Source: an uncultured Eubacteriales bacterium
GTDB taxonomy: Bacteria; Bacillota; Clostridia; Lachnospirales; Lachnospiraceae
Direction of reading: 5' to 3'
Assembly: GCA_900315015.1 (NCBI GenBank)
Contig: OMXJ01000004.1
Location: 62,001 to 126,000 of the forward strand
DNA: 64,000 bases
Shown here: positions 45,582 through 54,699 of the stretch, one piece after another
Layout of the letters: the number at the start of each line of letters is the position of its first letter
Position numbering within the stretch: the first letter of the stretch is position 1
The notes under the pieces: model-generated
Seen by the model: only the letters and a program-made list of their open reading frames with translations
What the model was told of the DNA's origin: nothing
The model's database searches: none
Made by a program: the position numbers and the translations under genes

Positions 45582-46088
45582 ATGAGTTTACTTGAGAATT
45601 GGCGTAATAAAGCCTATGGCGAAAAGGATCAGGCAAAGTCAAATCAGTTATGGAATGCTTATTTCGTAAAGGAAAAGGCAATATATGAGAAGCTTCTTGA
45701 GAATCCAGAGGCAGTTGAAGAAGGAACTGTAAAGGAACTTGCAGAAAAGTATGATATGTCATTGGAGTTTATGGTAGGCTTCCTTGATGGCATCAACGAC
45801 AGCCTTAAGACACCTAACCCAATTGAGACAATGGAAGAGGATACCAAGGTATCACTCCCAATCGATACAGAAAAGCTTTATAAGAACATGGTAGACTGCG
45901 ATGCAAAGTGGCTCTACTCACTTGAACAGTGGGACAAGATCTACGATAAAGAAAAGCAGAAGGAGCTTTTCCTTGAGCAGAAGAAGTCAAATACCATCAG
46001 GAGATCAGGCAAGAAGGTAATGCCAAATGATCCATGTCCATGTGGTTCAGGAAAGAAGTATAAGAAGTGCTGCGGAAGAAATGCATAA
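45582..46088 (+). CDS. SEC-C motif protein
   Basis: I start it at the ATG at 45582 (GGAGGAGAG upstream), giving 168 residues. The body is helical and soluble ([17 protein letters not shown] and so on). The last 20 residues form the SEC-C zinc motif [17 protein letters not shown], as at the end of SecA and in many small accessory proteins. Similar short proteins are common in Lachnospiraceae. The motif binds one zinc and often contacts SecB or ribosomes, but the target here is unknown. Promoter at 45493, terminator at 46153. Confidence 0.85.
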   Translation: MSLLENWRNKAYGEKDQAKSNQLWNAYFVKEKAIYEKLLENPEAVEEGTVKELAEKYDMSLEFMVGFLDGINDSLKTPNPIETMEEDTKVSLPIDTEKLYKNMVDCDAKWLYSLEQWDKIYDKEKQKELFLEQKKSNTIRRSGKKVMPNDPCPCGSGKKYKKCCGRNA

Positions 46089-46152
46089 TTAAAAATCCAG
46101 CAGACAGTATAGGCGTGTGAATGCACGGCTGAAAAATAATAATAAAAAATAT

Positions 46153-46187
46153 GGCTGCTACATCGAAAATGATGTAGCAGCTTTTTT
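46153..46187 (+). terminator. Terminator after the SEC-C gene
   Basis: GCTGCTACATC pairs perfectly with GATGTAGCAGC around GAAAAT, followed by TTTTTT. The 347-bp stretch 46089-46435 holds this terminator and the next promoter, and I see no gene in it. Confidence 0.95.
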
Positions 46188-46318
46188 AAATCAATCGCCG
46201 GCAAATAAATAGGCTGTAAACAAAATAGCCTTAAAATAATGGCCCTAAAAACAAAGGTTTAAAAATAGTGTATAAATTAGTATTCTGATAAATTCGCGGT
46301 GGACTTTTTGGTTTAGTA

Positions 46319-46327
46319 TGGTATAAT
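46319..46327 (+). promoter_or_regulatory. Extended -10 promoter of the DUF4015 gene
   Basis: TGGTATAAT at 46319-46327 is a full extended -10 element. The -35 region (GTGGAC at 46299-46304, 17 bp upstream) is weak. The leader is about 100 bases. Confidence 0.65.
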
Positions 46328-46435
46328 TAGAAATGGCTGTTTGGAGATTTTATAATTGAAAAGCAATATAATATACTATTGTAGAACTTTTAAGTCTACT
46401 GCAGGCAGCAAAACTAAGGGTAAAAGGAAAAATAC

Positions 46436-47971
46436 ATGCGTTCACATATAGATATAGGCGAAAAGAAAAGAAGGCAGCGCAGGCTCCGTCTTAAGCTTTT
46501 TCAAGGATTGGTAGTAATAATACTTGCAGCAATAGCAATGATACCTAGCTATTTATTACTTAAGAAGCGTTACATAGCACAGGCAAAGGAAATTAATAAG
46601 GCTGCAGCAACCAAGCAGGAGACGACCACTGCAAACGTAGATGGAAACGAGGAAATAACTACTCTTGCAGGAGATAAATCAGCTCAGATAGTAACGAATA
46701 CAGAAATGGCAGGACCATATATGTACCTTTGCACACCTACTCCTGAAGGAGGAAAGAAGCCGGAAGGCGCCGCAAAGAGTGCAGACCAGGAAGAATTCAT
46801 GCCGGATTTTGTAGATACCAGAAAGCATACAGTAGTAAAGGGCGTTTACATGACCAGTGATGGCGCAACCAGGAATCTGGACAATATACTGGAAATGATA
46901 GATAATACTGAGCTTAATGCCATATACGTAGACATTAAAGACGATGATGGAAGAATAACCTGCGAAATGCATGGAGAATATATTGATAAGTTCGGAACAA
47001 GCAGAAACTTTATCCCGGACATCAATGCATTTGTAAAAAAGTGTAAAGAACATAATGTATATTTGATAGCACGTGTGGTTTGCTTTAAAGATCCACTTCT
47101 TGCAAAAAATGCACCGGAACTCGCAATCCATCACGAAGATGGGACTATCTATACAGACTATGCAAACATAAAATGGGTAAATCCAGGAAAGAAGGAAGTC
47201 TGTGACTATCTCATTGAAGTAGCAAAAAACTGCTATGAATTAGGTTTTGATGAGGTGAATTTCGACTATATGCGTTTCCCGACAGATGGAACCATAAGCG
47301 ATTTTGATCTTGGTGTAGAAAAGGATGAAAGAACCAAGATAGAACTAGTATCAGCAGCCATGAAGTACATGTGCGAGGAAATAAAGCCGATAGGAATCAT
47401 GGTATCAGGCGACGTATTCGGAACAGTAATATCAAGCTCAATCGACCAGAAGTATGTAGGACAGGACTTTGCACAGCTTTGTAGATATCTTGACTATATC
47501 TGTCCGATGGTATACCCATCCCACTACGGAGATGGCAGTTATAGAATAGATTATCCAGACACAGAGCCATACAAGCTTATTCTTGCGTCAATGTTAGATG
47601 CAAAGAATGTACTCTCTGTAATTCCGGATGATGGAAGCGTAAATAAGGCAGAGGTAAGACCATGGCTTCAGGACTTTACAGCAAGCTGGGTAAGGCATCA
47701 CATAACCTATGGTCCAAAGGAAATAAGAGATCAGATAAATGCGACCTATGATGCAGGTTATCAGGGCTGGAGCCTTTGGAATGCGGCAATGAGATATACG
47801 GTATCAGGCCTTTATACAGAAGAATATGCAAATGAAGAGTATAAGAACAGGCCGACACCTACCCCAACTCCGACACCAACACCAGCAGCAACACCTACCA
47901 AGGATCCAAATAGAGGAGAGTATATTGATTCACCGTGGAAGGCATATAAGGAAACTGAAGAAAATAGATAG
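46436..47971 (+). CDS. Membrane-anchored glycoside hydrolase-like protein (DUF4015)
   Basis: The 511-residue protein has a basic start, one membrane anchor (about residues 22-45), a Thr/Gln/Ala-rich stalk to about residue 125, then a TIM-barrel-like domain (about 135-460) with YVDIKDDDGRITCE, LIARVVCFKDPLLA, DEVNFDYMRFP and ICPMVYPSHYGDG. These match the DUF4015 putative glycoside hydrolase family. The C-terminal tail is a Pro-Thr repeat (TPTPTPTPTPAATPT), typical of wall-spanning linkers. It probably acts outside the cell. Activity and substrate are unproven. AAAGGAAAAA precedes the ATG. Confidence 0.87.
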   Translation: MRSHIDIGEKKRRQRRLRLKLFQGLVVIILAAIAMIPSYLLLKKRYIAQAKEINKAAATKQETTTANVDGNEEITTLAGDKSAQIVTNTEMAGPYMYLCTPTPEGGKKPEGAAKSADQEEFMPDFVDTRKHTVVKGVYMTSDGATRNLDNILEMIDNTELNAIYVDIKDDDGRITCEMHGEYIDKFGTSRNFIPDINAFVKKCKEHNVYLIARVVCFKDPLLAKNAPELAIHHEDGTIYTDYANIKWVNPGKKEVCDYLIEVAKNCYELGFDEVNFDYMRFPTDGTISDFDLGVEKDERTKIELVSAAMKYMCEEIKPIGIMVSGDVFGTVISSSIDQKYVGQDFAQLCRYLDYICPMVYPSHYGDGSYRIDYPDTEPYKLILASMLDAKNVLSVIPDDGSVNKAEVRPWLQDFTASWVRHHITYGPKEIRDQINATYDAGYQGWSLWNAAMRYTVSGLYTEEYANEEYKNRPTPTPTPTPTPAATPTKDPNRGEYIDSPWKAYKETEENR

Positions 47972-48067
47972 TATAATAATTGTGTGATTTTAACCTGAAT
48001 ATTTGTTTACAAAAATATCCAAATGAAAGAGGATAAAATCGTATTATATTTTAGCAAAAAAATGTTA

Positions 48068-48096
48068 TTGAAATTTTTGCTAGACTGATGTATGAT
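48068..48096 (+). promoter_or_regulatory. Promoter of ilvE
   Basis: TTGAAA at 48068-48073, a 17-bp spacer and TATGAT at 48091-48096. The leader (about 40 bases) is too short for a T-box or leader peptide. Confidence 0.75.
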
Positions 48097-48143
48097 AGGT
48101 GAAGGTTGTGTTTAAAATCAAACCGTGAAAGGAAGAAATTATT

Positions 48144-49172
48144 ATGGCAAAGAAAGATATTGATTGGTCAAACCTTGGATTTGGCTATATTAAGACAGAT
48201 TACAGATACGTATCTTACTTTAAGGATGGAAAGTGGGATGAAGGCGCTATCATTACAGACGACAAGATTCAGATGTCAGAGTGCGCAGGTGTTCTTCAGT
48301 ATTCTCAGAACTGTTTCGAAGGCCTTAAGGCATACGAGACAAAGGATGGAGACATAGTTACATTCCGCCCAGACCTCAACGCAGAAAGACTTCAGCAGTC
48401 AGCAGCAAGACTTGAAATGCCTATACTTCCAGTAGAACAGTTCATTGATGGCGTAAAGAAGGTAGTAGCAGCAAATGCAGATTTTGTACCACCATATGGC
48501 ACAGGTGCAACACTTTATCTTCGTCCATTCATGTTCGGTTCAAACCCAGTAATCGGTGTAAAGCCAGCAGAAGAATATGAATTCAGAATTTTCACAACAC
48601 CAGTAGGCCCATACTTCAAGGGCGGTGCAAAGCCAATTAAGATCAAGGTTTCAGATTTCGACCGTGCAGCACCAAGAGGCACAGGTTCAATCAAGGCAGG
48701 TCTTAACTACGCAATGAGCCTTCATGCAATTGTTACAGCACATAAGGAAGGTTTTGCAGAGAATCTTTATCTTGATCCTGCAACACGTACATATATCGAA
48801 GAGACAGGAGGAGCAAATATCCTCTTTATCGACAAGGAAGGAAATCTTGTAGTACCAAAGTCAGATTCTATCCTTCCATCAATCACACGTCGCTCACTTG
48901 TTTATGTAGCTAAGAATTACTTAGGACTCAAGGTAGAAGAGCGCAAGGTTGCATTATCAGAGCTTTCAGATTTCGCAGAAATGGGTCTTTGCGGAACAGC
49001 AGCAGTTATTTCACCTGTTGGCAGCGTAAACGATCATGGTAAGGAAATCCTTATCCCAAGCGGAATGGAAAAGATGGGACCAGTTCTCCAGAAGCTCTAT
49101 GATACACTTACAGGAATCCAGATGGGCAGAATCGAAGCTCCAGAAGGATGGATCGTAAAAATCAATAAGTAA
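48144..49172 (+). CDS. ilvE: Branched-chain amino acid aminotransferase
   Basis: This PLP enzyme transaminates the keto acids of Leu, Ile and Val. The 342-residue fold-type IV protein resembles the larger BCAT group: GVLQYSQNCFEGLKAY, FRPDLNAERLQQSAARL, LYLRPFMFGSN, and the PLP lysine K184 in RGTGSIKAGLNYAMSL. YIEETGGANILFI and SDSILPSITRRS follow. Codons are strongly biased, as in gap and pckA, suggesting high expression. AAAGGAAG precedes the ATG. It stands alone between a promoter and a terminator. Confidence 0.96.
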   Translation: MAKKDIDWSNLGFGYIKTDYRYVSYFKDGKWDEGAIITDDKIQMSECAGVLQYSQNCFEGLKAYETKDGDIVTFRPDLNAERLQQSAARLEMPILPVEQFIDGVKKVVAANADFVPPYGTGATLYLRPFMFGSNPVIGVKPAEEYEFRIFTTPVGPYFKGGAKPIKIKVSDFDRAAPRGTGSIKAGLNYAMSLHAIVTAHKEGFAENLYLDPATRTYIEETGGANILFIDKEGNLVVPKSDSILPSITRRSLVYVAKNYLGLKVEERKVALSELSDFAEMGLCGTAAVISPVGSVNDHGKEILIPSGMEKMGPVLQKLYDTLTGIQMGRIEAPEGWIVKINK

Positions 49173-49199
49173 ATAATATGTGCGCAGAGCGCACTTAAA

Positions 49200-49249
49200 G
49201 GGACATAGGGCTGTAAAGAACAGTCCTATGTTCTGTTTGTTTTTTAAAA
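49200..49249 (+). terminator. Terminator after ilvE
   Basis: GGGACATAGGGCTGT pairs with ACAGTCCTATGTTCT (with wobble pairs) around AAAGA, followed by GTTTGTTTTTT. A small TGCGC / GCGCA hairpin lies just before. Confidence 0.88.
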
Positions 49250-49278
49250 TAATTTAAGATAATTTTTTTTCAAGGATA

Positions 49279-49307
49279 TTGACATTTCTTTAACGATTTA
49301 TTATACT
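49279..49307 (+). promoter_or_regulatory. Promoter of pckA
   Basis: Perfect TTGACA at 49279-49284, a 17-bp spacer and TATACT at 49302-49307. The leader is about 105 bases and could hold regulation, but I see no known element. Confidence 0.88.
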
Positions 49308-49417
49308 ATTAAAAGTTAAATTGTCTGATCACTGTGCGATATGATTGCAAAAAAAACGTCAAATGGCGCAGTCTAAAGAAAAAACTTAATAAAATATTAA
49401 AAGAGAGGTAATTTAAG

Positions 49418-51031
49418 ATGGCTAATGTTGATTTAACACAGTATGGTATCACTGGAACAACAGGTATCGTTTACAACCCTTCTTACGAGGAACTTTATAA
49501 GGCAGAGACAGATCCAAGTCTTGAAGGATATGAAAAGGGACAGAACACAGAACTTAACGCAGTTAATGTTATGACAGGTGTATTCACAGGTCGTTCACCT
49601 AAGGATAAGTACATTGTTGTTGATGAGAACTCAAAGGACACAGTTTGGTGGACAACAGAGGGCTACAAGAATGACAACCATCCAATGACACAGGATCAGT
49701 GGAACGTAGTTCTTGATCTTGCAAAGAAGGAGCTTTCAGGAAAGAACCTTTATGTTGTAGATGCATTCTGTGGTGCAAATGCTGATACTCGTATGGCTGT
49801 TCGTTTTATCATGGAAGTTGCTTGGCAGGCTCATTTCGTAACAAATATGTTCATTAAGCCAACTGCAGAAGAGAAGGCAAACTTCAAGCCAGATTTCGTT
49901 GTATATACAGCTTCAAAGGCAAATGTAGCAAATTACAAGGAGTTAGGTCTTAACTCAGATACATGTGTAGCATTCAATATCACATCTAAGGAGCAGGTTA
50001 TCCTTAACACATGGTACGGTGGAGAAATGAAGAAGGGTATGTTCTCAATGATGAACTACTTCCTTCCACTTAAGGGAATGGCTTCAATGCACTGCTCAGC
50101 TAACACAGATATGAACGGTGAGCATACAGCTATCTTCTTTGGTCTTTCAGGAACAGGTAAGACAACTCTTTCAACAGATCCAAAGCGTCTCCTCATCGGT
50201 GATGACGAGCACGGCTGGGATGATAACGGCGTATTCAACCTTGAAGGTGGATGCTACGCAAAGGTTATCAACCTTGACAAGGAATCAGAGCCAGACATCT
50301 ACAACGCAATCAGAAGAGATGCTCTTCTTGAGAACGTTACAGTTGATGCAGCTGGAAAGATCGATTTCGCAGACAAGTCAGTTACAGAGAATACTCGTGT
50401 ATCATATCCTATCGATCATATCAAGGGAATTGCAGCAAATGTTAACGGTGTATCACACGGACCAGCAGCTGAAAATGTAATCTTCCTTTCAGCAGATGCT
50501 TTCGGAGTACTTCCTCCAGTATCAATCCTTGATCCAGAGCAGACAAAGTACTACTTCCTTTCAGGCTTCACAGCAAAGCTTGCTGGTACAGAGCGTGGAA
50601 TCACAGAGCCTACACCAACATTCTCAGCTTGCTTCGGACAGGCATTCCTTGAGCTTCATCCTACAAAGTATGCAGAAGAGCTTGTTAAGAAGATGGAAAA
50701 GAGCGGAGCAAAGGCTTACCTCGTTAATACAGGTTGGAACGGAACAGGAAAGAGAATTTCAATCAAGGATACTCGTGGTATCATTGATGCAATCCTTTCA
50801 GGTGATGTTCTTAAGGCAAATACAAAGAAGATCCCATTCTTCAACTTCGAAGTACCTACAGAGCTTCCAGGTGTAGACACAGGTATCCTTGATCCAAGAG
50901 ATACATATGCAAATGCTTCAGAGTGGGAAGTTAAGGCTAAGGATCTTGCAGAGAGATTCATCAAGAACTTCAAGAAGTATGAGACAAATGATGCTGGTAA
51001 GGCATTAGTTGCAGCAGGCCCACAGCTTTAA
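49418..51031 (+). CDS. pckA: Phosphoenolpyruvate carboxykinase (ATP)
   Basis: PckA interconverts oxaloacetate and PEP with ATP/ADP; in fermenting anaerobes it often runs towards oxaloacetate to fix CO2. The 537-residue length is standard. Motifs are [10 protein letters not shown], the Mn/substrate region, the kinase loop [11 protein letters not shown] (from residue 242, K248), [20 protein letters not shown] and [15 protein letters not shown]. Codon use is strongly biased, so it is highly expressed. It has its own promoter and a hairpin after the stop. Confidence 0.98.
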   Translation: MANVDLTQYGITGTTGIVYNPSYEELYKAETDPSLEGYEKGQNTELNAVNVMTGVFTGRSPKDKYIVVDENSKDTVWWTTEGYKNDNHPMTQDQWNVVLDLAKKELSGKNLYVVDAFCGANADTRMAVRFIMEVAWQAHFVTNMFIKPTAEEKANFKPDFVVYTASKANVANYKELGLNSDTCVAFNITSKEQVILNTWYGGEMKKGMFSMMNYFLPLKGMASMHCSANTDMNGEHTAIFFGLSGTGKTTLSTDPKRLLIGDDEHGWDDNGVFNLEGGCYAKVINLDKESEPDIYNAIRRDALLENVTVDAAGKIDFADKSVTENTRVSYPIDHIKGIAANVNGVSHGPAAENVIFLSADAFGVLPPVSILDPEQTKYYFLSGFTAKLAGTERGITEPTPTFSACFGQAFLELHPTKYAEELVKKMEKSGAKAYLVNTGWNGTGKRISIKDTRGIIDAILSGDVLKANTKKIPFFNFEVPTELPGVDTGILDPRDTYANASEWEVKAKDLAERFIKNFKKYETNDAGKALVAAGPQL

Positions 51032-51065
51032 TTTTAAGCTGAAAGCTTTATAGAAATAATAATTC

Positions 51066-51100
51066 AAGGCAGTCATGCAAATGCATGGCTGCCTTTCTCA
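51066..51100 (+). terminator. Hairpin after pckA
   Basis: AAGGCAGTCATGC pairs with GCATGGCTGCCTT (one G-T pair) around AAAT, followed only by TCTCATT. The T tail is weak, because the hairpin runs straight into the transporter remnant. Confidence 0.75.
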
Positions 51101-51189
51101 TTCCGGTAACTCTAGGAAATATTATAGGTGGAGCCTTCGTTGTTGGATTGGGCTACTACTATGTATATCTTACAGCAAATAAGGAATAA
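51085..51189 (+). pseudogene. Remnant of a formate/nitrite transporter gene (3' end only)
   Basis: In one frame 51085-51189 reads 34 codons ending LIPVTLGNIIGGAFVVGL, YYYVYL and a charged tail before a TAA. This is the C-terminal end of the FNT (FocA/NirC) family, for example E. coli FocA with LIPVTIGNIIGGG in the last membrane helix. Nothing upstream belongs to the transporter: the frame starts in the 3' arm of the pckA hairpin. It has no promoter or ribosome-binding site. I take it as the leftover of a deleted gene. It ends next to the convergent ppk2. Confidence 0.8.
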
Positions 51190-51190
51190 A

Positions 51191-52072
51191 TTATTTTTTT
51201 CCTTCACTCTCTAGTTGAACCTTGCAACCGGCTAAATTTGCTTTCTGCTCATCACTTACATCAGGATATTTAGGATCCATATCCCTAAGGGTATCCTTTA
51301 TGATCTCAGAAACTAAGTATCTTGTAAACCATTTCTGGTCAGCAGGAAGCACATACCAAGGTGTATTCTTACTAGAAGTAGCATTAATAGCATCCTGATA
51401 GGCTTTATGGTATTCATCCCATAAAGCTCTTTCTTTTATATCGCTAGAAGAGAACTTCCAGTTCTTTTCAGGTCTGTCAATTCTTTCAAGGAATCTCTTT
51501 TTCTGCTCATCCTTAGAAACGTTGAGGAAAATCTTGATGATTCTATAGCCATTATGATAGAGATACTTTTCATAGTTTAAGATGTCCTCGTATCTTTCAC
51601 TGAAGAACTCGTCCTTCTTCTTTTTTGTGCAGCGCTCAGGCATCTTGTAGTTTTTATACATGTCATGTACCTTGACAACGAGAACATCCTCGTACTGGGA
51701 ACGGTTGAAAATACTGATCTTTCCGCGCTCAGGAACACATGATTCGATTCTCCAGAGGAAATCATGAGCAATCTCGGCAGAAGAAGGAGCCTTGAAGCTA
51801 TAGACATTAACGCCCTGAGGATTGATACCGCTCATTACGTTTTTAACAGTGCTGTCCTTACCAGCAGCATCCATTGCCTGGAGAACAATGATAAGGCCCT
51901 CACGGCCATCAGCGTAAAGTTTATCCTGAAGCTCAGCAATTTTCAGCTGATTCTTTTCAGTCTCAGCAATATACTTTTCCTTCTCTTTTTTGTCGATTTT
52001 TTCACTAGTAACGAACTTGTCAATGTCGATCTTCTTACTTCCATCAACATAAAATTTCTTGTATCCCTTCAT
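51191..52072 (-). CDS. ppk2: Polyphosphate kinase 2 family protein
   Basis: PPK2 enzymes transfer phosphate between polyphosphate and nucleotides. The 293-residue single-domain protein has Walker A QAMDAAGKDST (D68, G71, K72), the lid/Walker B region FNRSQYEDVLVVKVH, the basic lid ERCTKKKKDEFF, FLNVSKDEQKKRF and LPADQKWFTRYLVSEII. This length and pattern fit the short class that makes NDPs or NTPs from polyphosphate. Which nucleotide it prefers cannot be told. It is convergent with pckA and divergent from nadE, with GAAAGGATGG before the ATG. Confidence 0.93.
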   Translation of the reverse strand: MKGYKKFYVDGSKKIDIDKFVTSEKIDKKEKEKYIAETEKNQLKIAELQDKLYADGREGLIIVLQAMDAAGKDSTVKNVMSGINPQGVNVYSFKAPSSAEIAHDFLWRIESCVPERGKISIFNRSQYEDVLVVKVHDMYKNYKMPERCTKKKKDEFFSERYEDILNYEKYLYHNGYRIIKIFLNVSKDEQKKRFLERIDRPEKNWKFSSSDIKERALWDEYHKAYQDAINATSSKNTPWYVLPADQKWFTRYLVSEIIKDTLRDMDPKYPDVSDEQKANLAGCKVQLESEGKK

Positions 52073-52134
52073 AAAAAGCCATCCTTTCTGAATAATATGA
52101 TAAACTTTGTTAAAATTAACATAATTACACCCAT

Positions 52135-52163
52135 ATTATACCATTTTAATTGTATAAATTCAA
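52135..52163 (-). promoter_or_regulatory. Promoter of ppk2
   Basis: Read on the - strand: TTGAAT (52163-52158), a 17-bp spacer and TATAAT (52140-52135) preceded by TGG (extended -10). Confidence 0.82.
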
Positions 52164-52199
52164 CAAATGCTTTGGGTTTTTGAATACGTTGATTTTACG

Positions 52200-52228
52200 T
52201 TGAAGTTTTTGCGGTTTTGTGGTAGTAT
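52200..52228 (+). promoter_or_regulatory. Promoter of nadE
   Basis: TTGAAG at 52200-52205, a 17-bp spacer and TAGTAT at 52223-52228. The leader of about 120 bases contains no motif I recognise. Confidence 0.62.
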
Positions 52229-52357
52229 TTAACTTAAGTGTTTTCGCTAAAGAGTGAAACAAAAGTGAACTTATGTTCGTAGTTTAATGAATGCAGTTTA
52301 ACACATTTCATAAGATATGCAAATAATCCGAAATAAACACATTGTAAGGAGTTTATT

Positions 52358-54421
52358 ATGCTAAATGGATTTGTAAAAGTAGCAGCTGCTACACCTGACA
52401 TTCAGGTTGCAGATTGCGATTTTAATTCAGATGAAATAGTAAGAAGCATGAAAAAAGCAGCTTCTGAAGGAGCAAAGATTCTGGTATTTCCTGAGCTTGT
52501 AATAACAGGCTATACCTGCTCTGATCTTTTCTTGCAAGAGCCATTATTAACAGGAGCATTGTCAGCACTAGCAAAGATAATCAAGGCCTCAAGAGGTCTT
52601 GACATGTTAGTTACTGTTGGTCTTCCGGTCACTAAGAACGGAAAGCTTTATAATGTAGCAGCTCTTCTTTTAAATGGAAAGCTTTTGGCGATGATACCAA
52701 AGCGCTATATACCAAATTATTCGGAATTTTATGAAGCAAGACATTTTGCTCCGGCACCGGAATATTTAATGTATTTCGGAATAAGCGATGTTCCGTATGA
52801 TATACGTGACGAATTTGAGGGCATTCTCTCAGATGTAGAAAGATATTCAGGTTCTGCCTCAAAGGGAAGCATCTGCGTACCTTTTTATAATAAGTTGGTG
52901 CTTGAAAATGTGAATATGCCAGGACTTGCAATCGGCGTAGAAATCTGCGAGGATCTATGGACACATAATCCGCCAAGTGGAAATTTAGCAGCAGCAGGAG
53001 CTACAGTAATAGTAAATCCATCAGCAAGTGACGAAACTACTGGAAAGAGCTATTATAGAAAGAATCTTGTAGCAATGCAGTCAGCAAGACTGGTAAGTGC
53101 ATATATTTATGCAGATGCAGGAGAGGGAGAATCAACTACAGACCTCATATTTGCTGCACATAACATGATAGCAGAAAATGGAACCATGCTTGCAGAATCG
53201 GAAAGATTTAAGAACGGCATGATAACCACAGAAATAGATATAGGAAGACTTGTTGCAGACAGAAGAAGGATGAATACCTATGAAACCATAGAAGCAAAGG
53301 CACTTGGAATGCTGTATTCATCGGATAATTCAGAAAGCTTTGCAAATGCAGCGAGGGAGGAGGGCTATGTCAAATTTGCCTTTGCCTTCAAGAATCTTGA
53401 AACACCAGAGCTTACCCGTTTTGTAGATCCTCATCCGTTTGTACCATCAGATGAGGCAGCAAGAGCAAGCAGATGCTCAGAAATAATAAATATGCAGGCG
53501 CTCGGCCTCAAAAAGAGAATTGTCCATACTCATGCAAAGACTGTTACAATCGGTGTATCAGGCGGACTTGACTCAACACTTGCGCTCCTCGTAGCAAAGA
53601 GAGCCTTTGAGCTTGCAGGACTTCCAGCGGAAGGCATCGTAGCAGTTACAATGCCATGCTTTGGAACAACAGACAGAACCTATAATAATGCAGTAAAATT
53701 AATAAAGGAAATCGGTGCGACCTTTAGAGAGGTACGCATCAATGATGCCGTACTTCAGCACTTTAAGGATATAGGACATGATGAGGCAGTTAAGGATGTA
53801 ACCTATGAAAACTGCCAGGCCAGAGAACGTACTCAGGTAATCATGGACATAGCAGGAGAAACCGGCGGCTTTGTAGTAGGAACAGGAGACTTATCAGAGC
53901 TGGCACTGGGCTGGGCAACCTACAACGGTGATCACATGTCCATGTACGGTGTAAATGCCTCAATACCAAAGACACTTGTTCGCTATCTGGTAGCTTATTT
54001 TGCAGATATTTACGACAATCTAAGAGAAGTGCTTCTAGACATACTTGATACACCGGTAAGTCCAGAGCTTCTTCCACCAGTAAATGGAGAAATAGTTCAA
54101 AAGACAGAAGATAAGATCGGACCTTACGAGCTTCATGATTTCTTCCTATATTATGTAATGAGATTTGGTTTTATGCCAACAAAGATCTTCACCTTAGCAA
54201 AGAAGGCCTTTGTAGAGCCGGGAACCTACGATGAAGATACAATCGTGAAGTGGCTTAAGAATTTCTACTCGAGATTCTTTGCACAGCAGTTCAAGAGAAG
54301 CTGTCTTCCAGACGGACCAAAGGTAGGAAGCATAGCAGTCAGCCCAAGAGGAGACCTTCGTATGCCATCAGATGCGGTAAAGGCACTCTGGATGCAGGAT
54401 ATAGAGAATATCGAACTGTAA
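52358..54421 (+). CDS. nadE: Glutamine-dependent NAD+ synthetase
   Basis: NadE amidates deamido-NAD to NAD+ using glutamine. The 687-residue protein is the two-domain form. The N-terminal nitrilase-type glutaminase has the triad E46 (FPELVITGY), K115 (IPKRYIPNY) and C197 (EICEDLW). The C-terminal synthetase has SGGLDSTLAL (from residue 401), MPCFGTTDRT, VGTGDLSELALGWATYNGD and the FKRSCLPDGPK end. TAAGGAG precedes the ATG. It has its own promoter, divergent from ppk2. A repeat array lies downstream. Confidence 0.97.
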   Translation: MLNGFVKVAAATPDIQVADCDFNSDEIVRSMKKAASEGAKILVFPELVITGYTCSDLFLQEPLLTGALSALAKIIKASRGLDMLVTVGLPVTKNGKLYNVAALLLNGKLLAMIPKRYIPNYSEFYEARHFAPAPEYLMYFGISDVPYDIRDEFEGILSDVERYSGSASKGSICVPFYNKLVLENVNMPGLAIGVEICEDLWTHNPPSGNLAAAGATVIVNPSASDETTGKSYYRKNLVAMQSARLVSAYIYADAGEGESTTDLIFAAHNMIAENGTMLAESERFKNGMITTEIDIGRLVADRRRMNTYETIEAKALGMLYSSDNSESFANAAREEGYVKFAFAFKNLETPELTRFVDPHPFVPSDEAARASRCSEIINMQALGLKKRIVHTHAKTVTIGVSGGLDSTLALLVAKRAFELAGLPAEGIVAVTMPCFGTTDRTYNNAVKLIKEIGATFREVRINDAVLQHFKDIGHDEAVKDVTYENCQARERTQVIMDIAGETGGFVVGTGDLSELALGWATYNGDHMSMYGVNASIPKTLVRYLVAYFADIYDNLREVLLDILDTPVSPELLPPVNGEIVQKTEDKIGPYELHDFFLYYVMRFGFMPTKIFTLAKKAFVEPGTYDEDTIVKWLKNFYSRFFAQQFKRSCLPDGPKVGSIAVSPRGDLRMPSDAVKALWMQDIENIEL

Positions 54422-54461
54422 TGGTAAAAACGTGCAAAATAAGCTTTACCTTAAGACGTCT

Positions 54462-54643
54462 AAAAAAGCGATATGTAAAAGTGTGCAGTAAAGCAATACT
54501 CAAAAGCGCTACAGTAAAGCAATACTCAAAAGCACTATAGTAAAACAATACTCAAAAGCGCTACAGTAAAGCAATACTTAAAAGCATTACAGTAAAGCAA
54601 TACTCAAAAGCGCCACAGTAAAGCGATATGTAAAAGCAGTAAA
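54462..54643 (+). repeat. Tandem repeat of 26-bp units after nadE, seven copies
   Basis: Five regular units start at 54488, 54514, 54540, 54566 and 54592 (GTAAAGCAATACTCAAAAGC then GCTACA or similar), with changed units before (54462) and after (54618). The stretch 54410-54435, which includes the nadE stop, weakly resembles the unit (GGTAAAAACGTGC against TGTAAAAGTGTGC). Copies abut without spacers. Confidence 0.9.
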
Positions 54644-54699
54644 AAGTAGTACAGCAAAAGAGATGAAAGCAGTAACGGAATATTGCAAAATAACAAAAA

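Noticed and set aside
48097-48143. T-box or leader peptide before ilvE
   Set aside because: Too short, no T-box consensus and no run of Leu/Ile/Val codons.
49308-49417. Riboswitch in the pckA leader
   Set aside because: The leader is about 105 bases and I recognise no known motif or terminator/antiterminator pair.
54462-54643. CRISPR-like 26-bp repeats
   Set aside because: Units are contiguous, without unique spacers.
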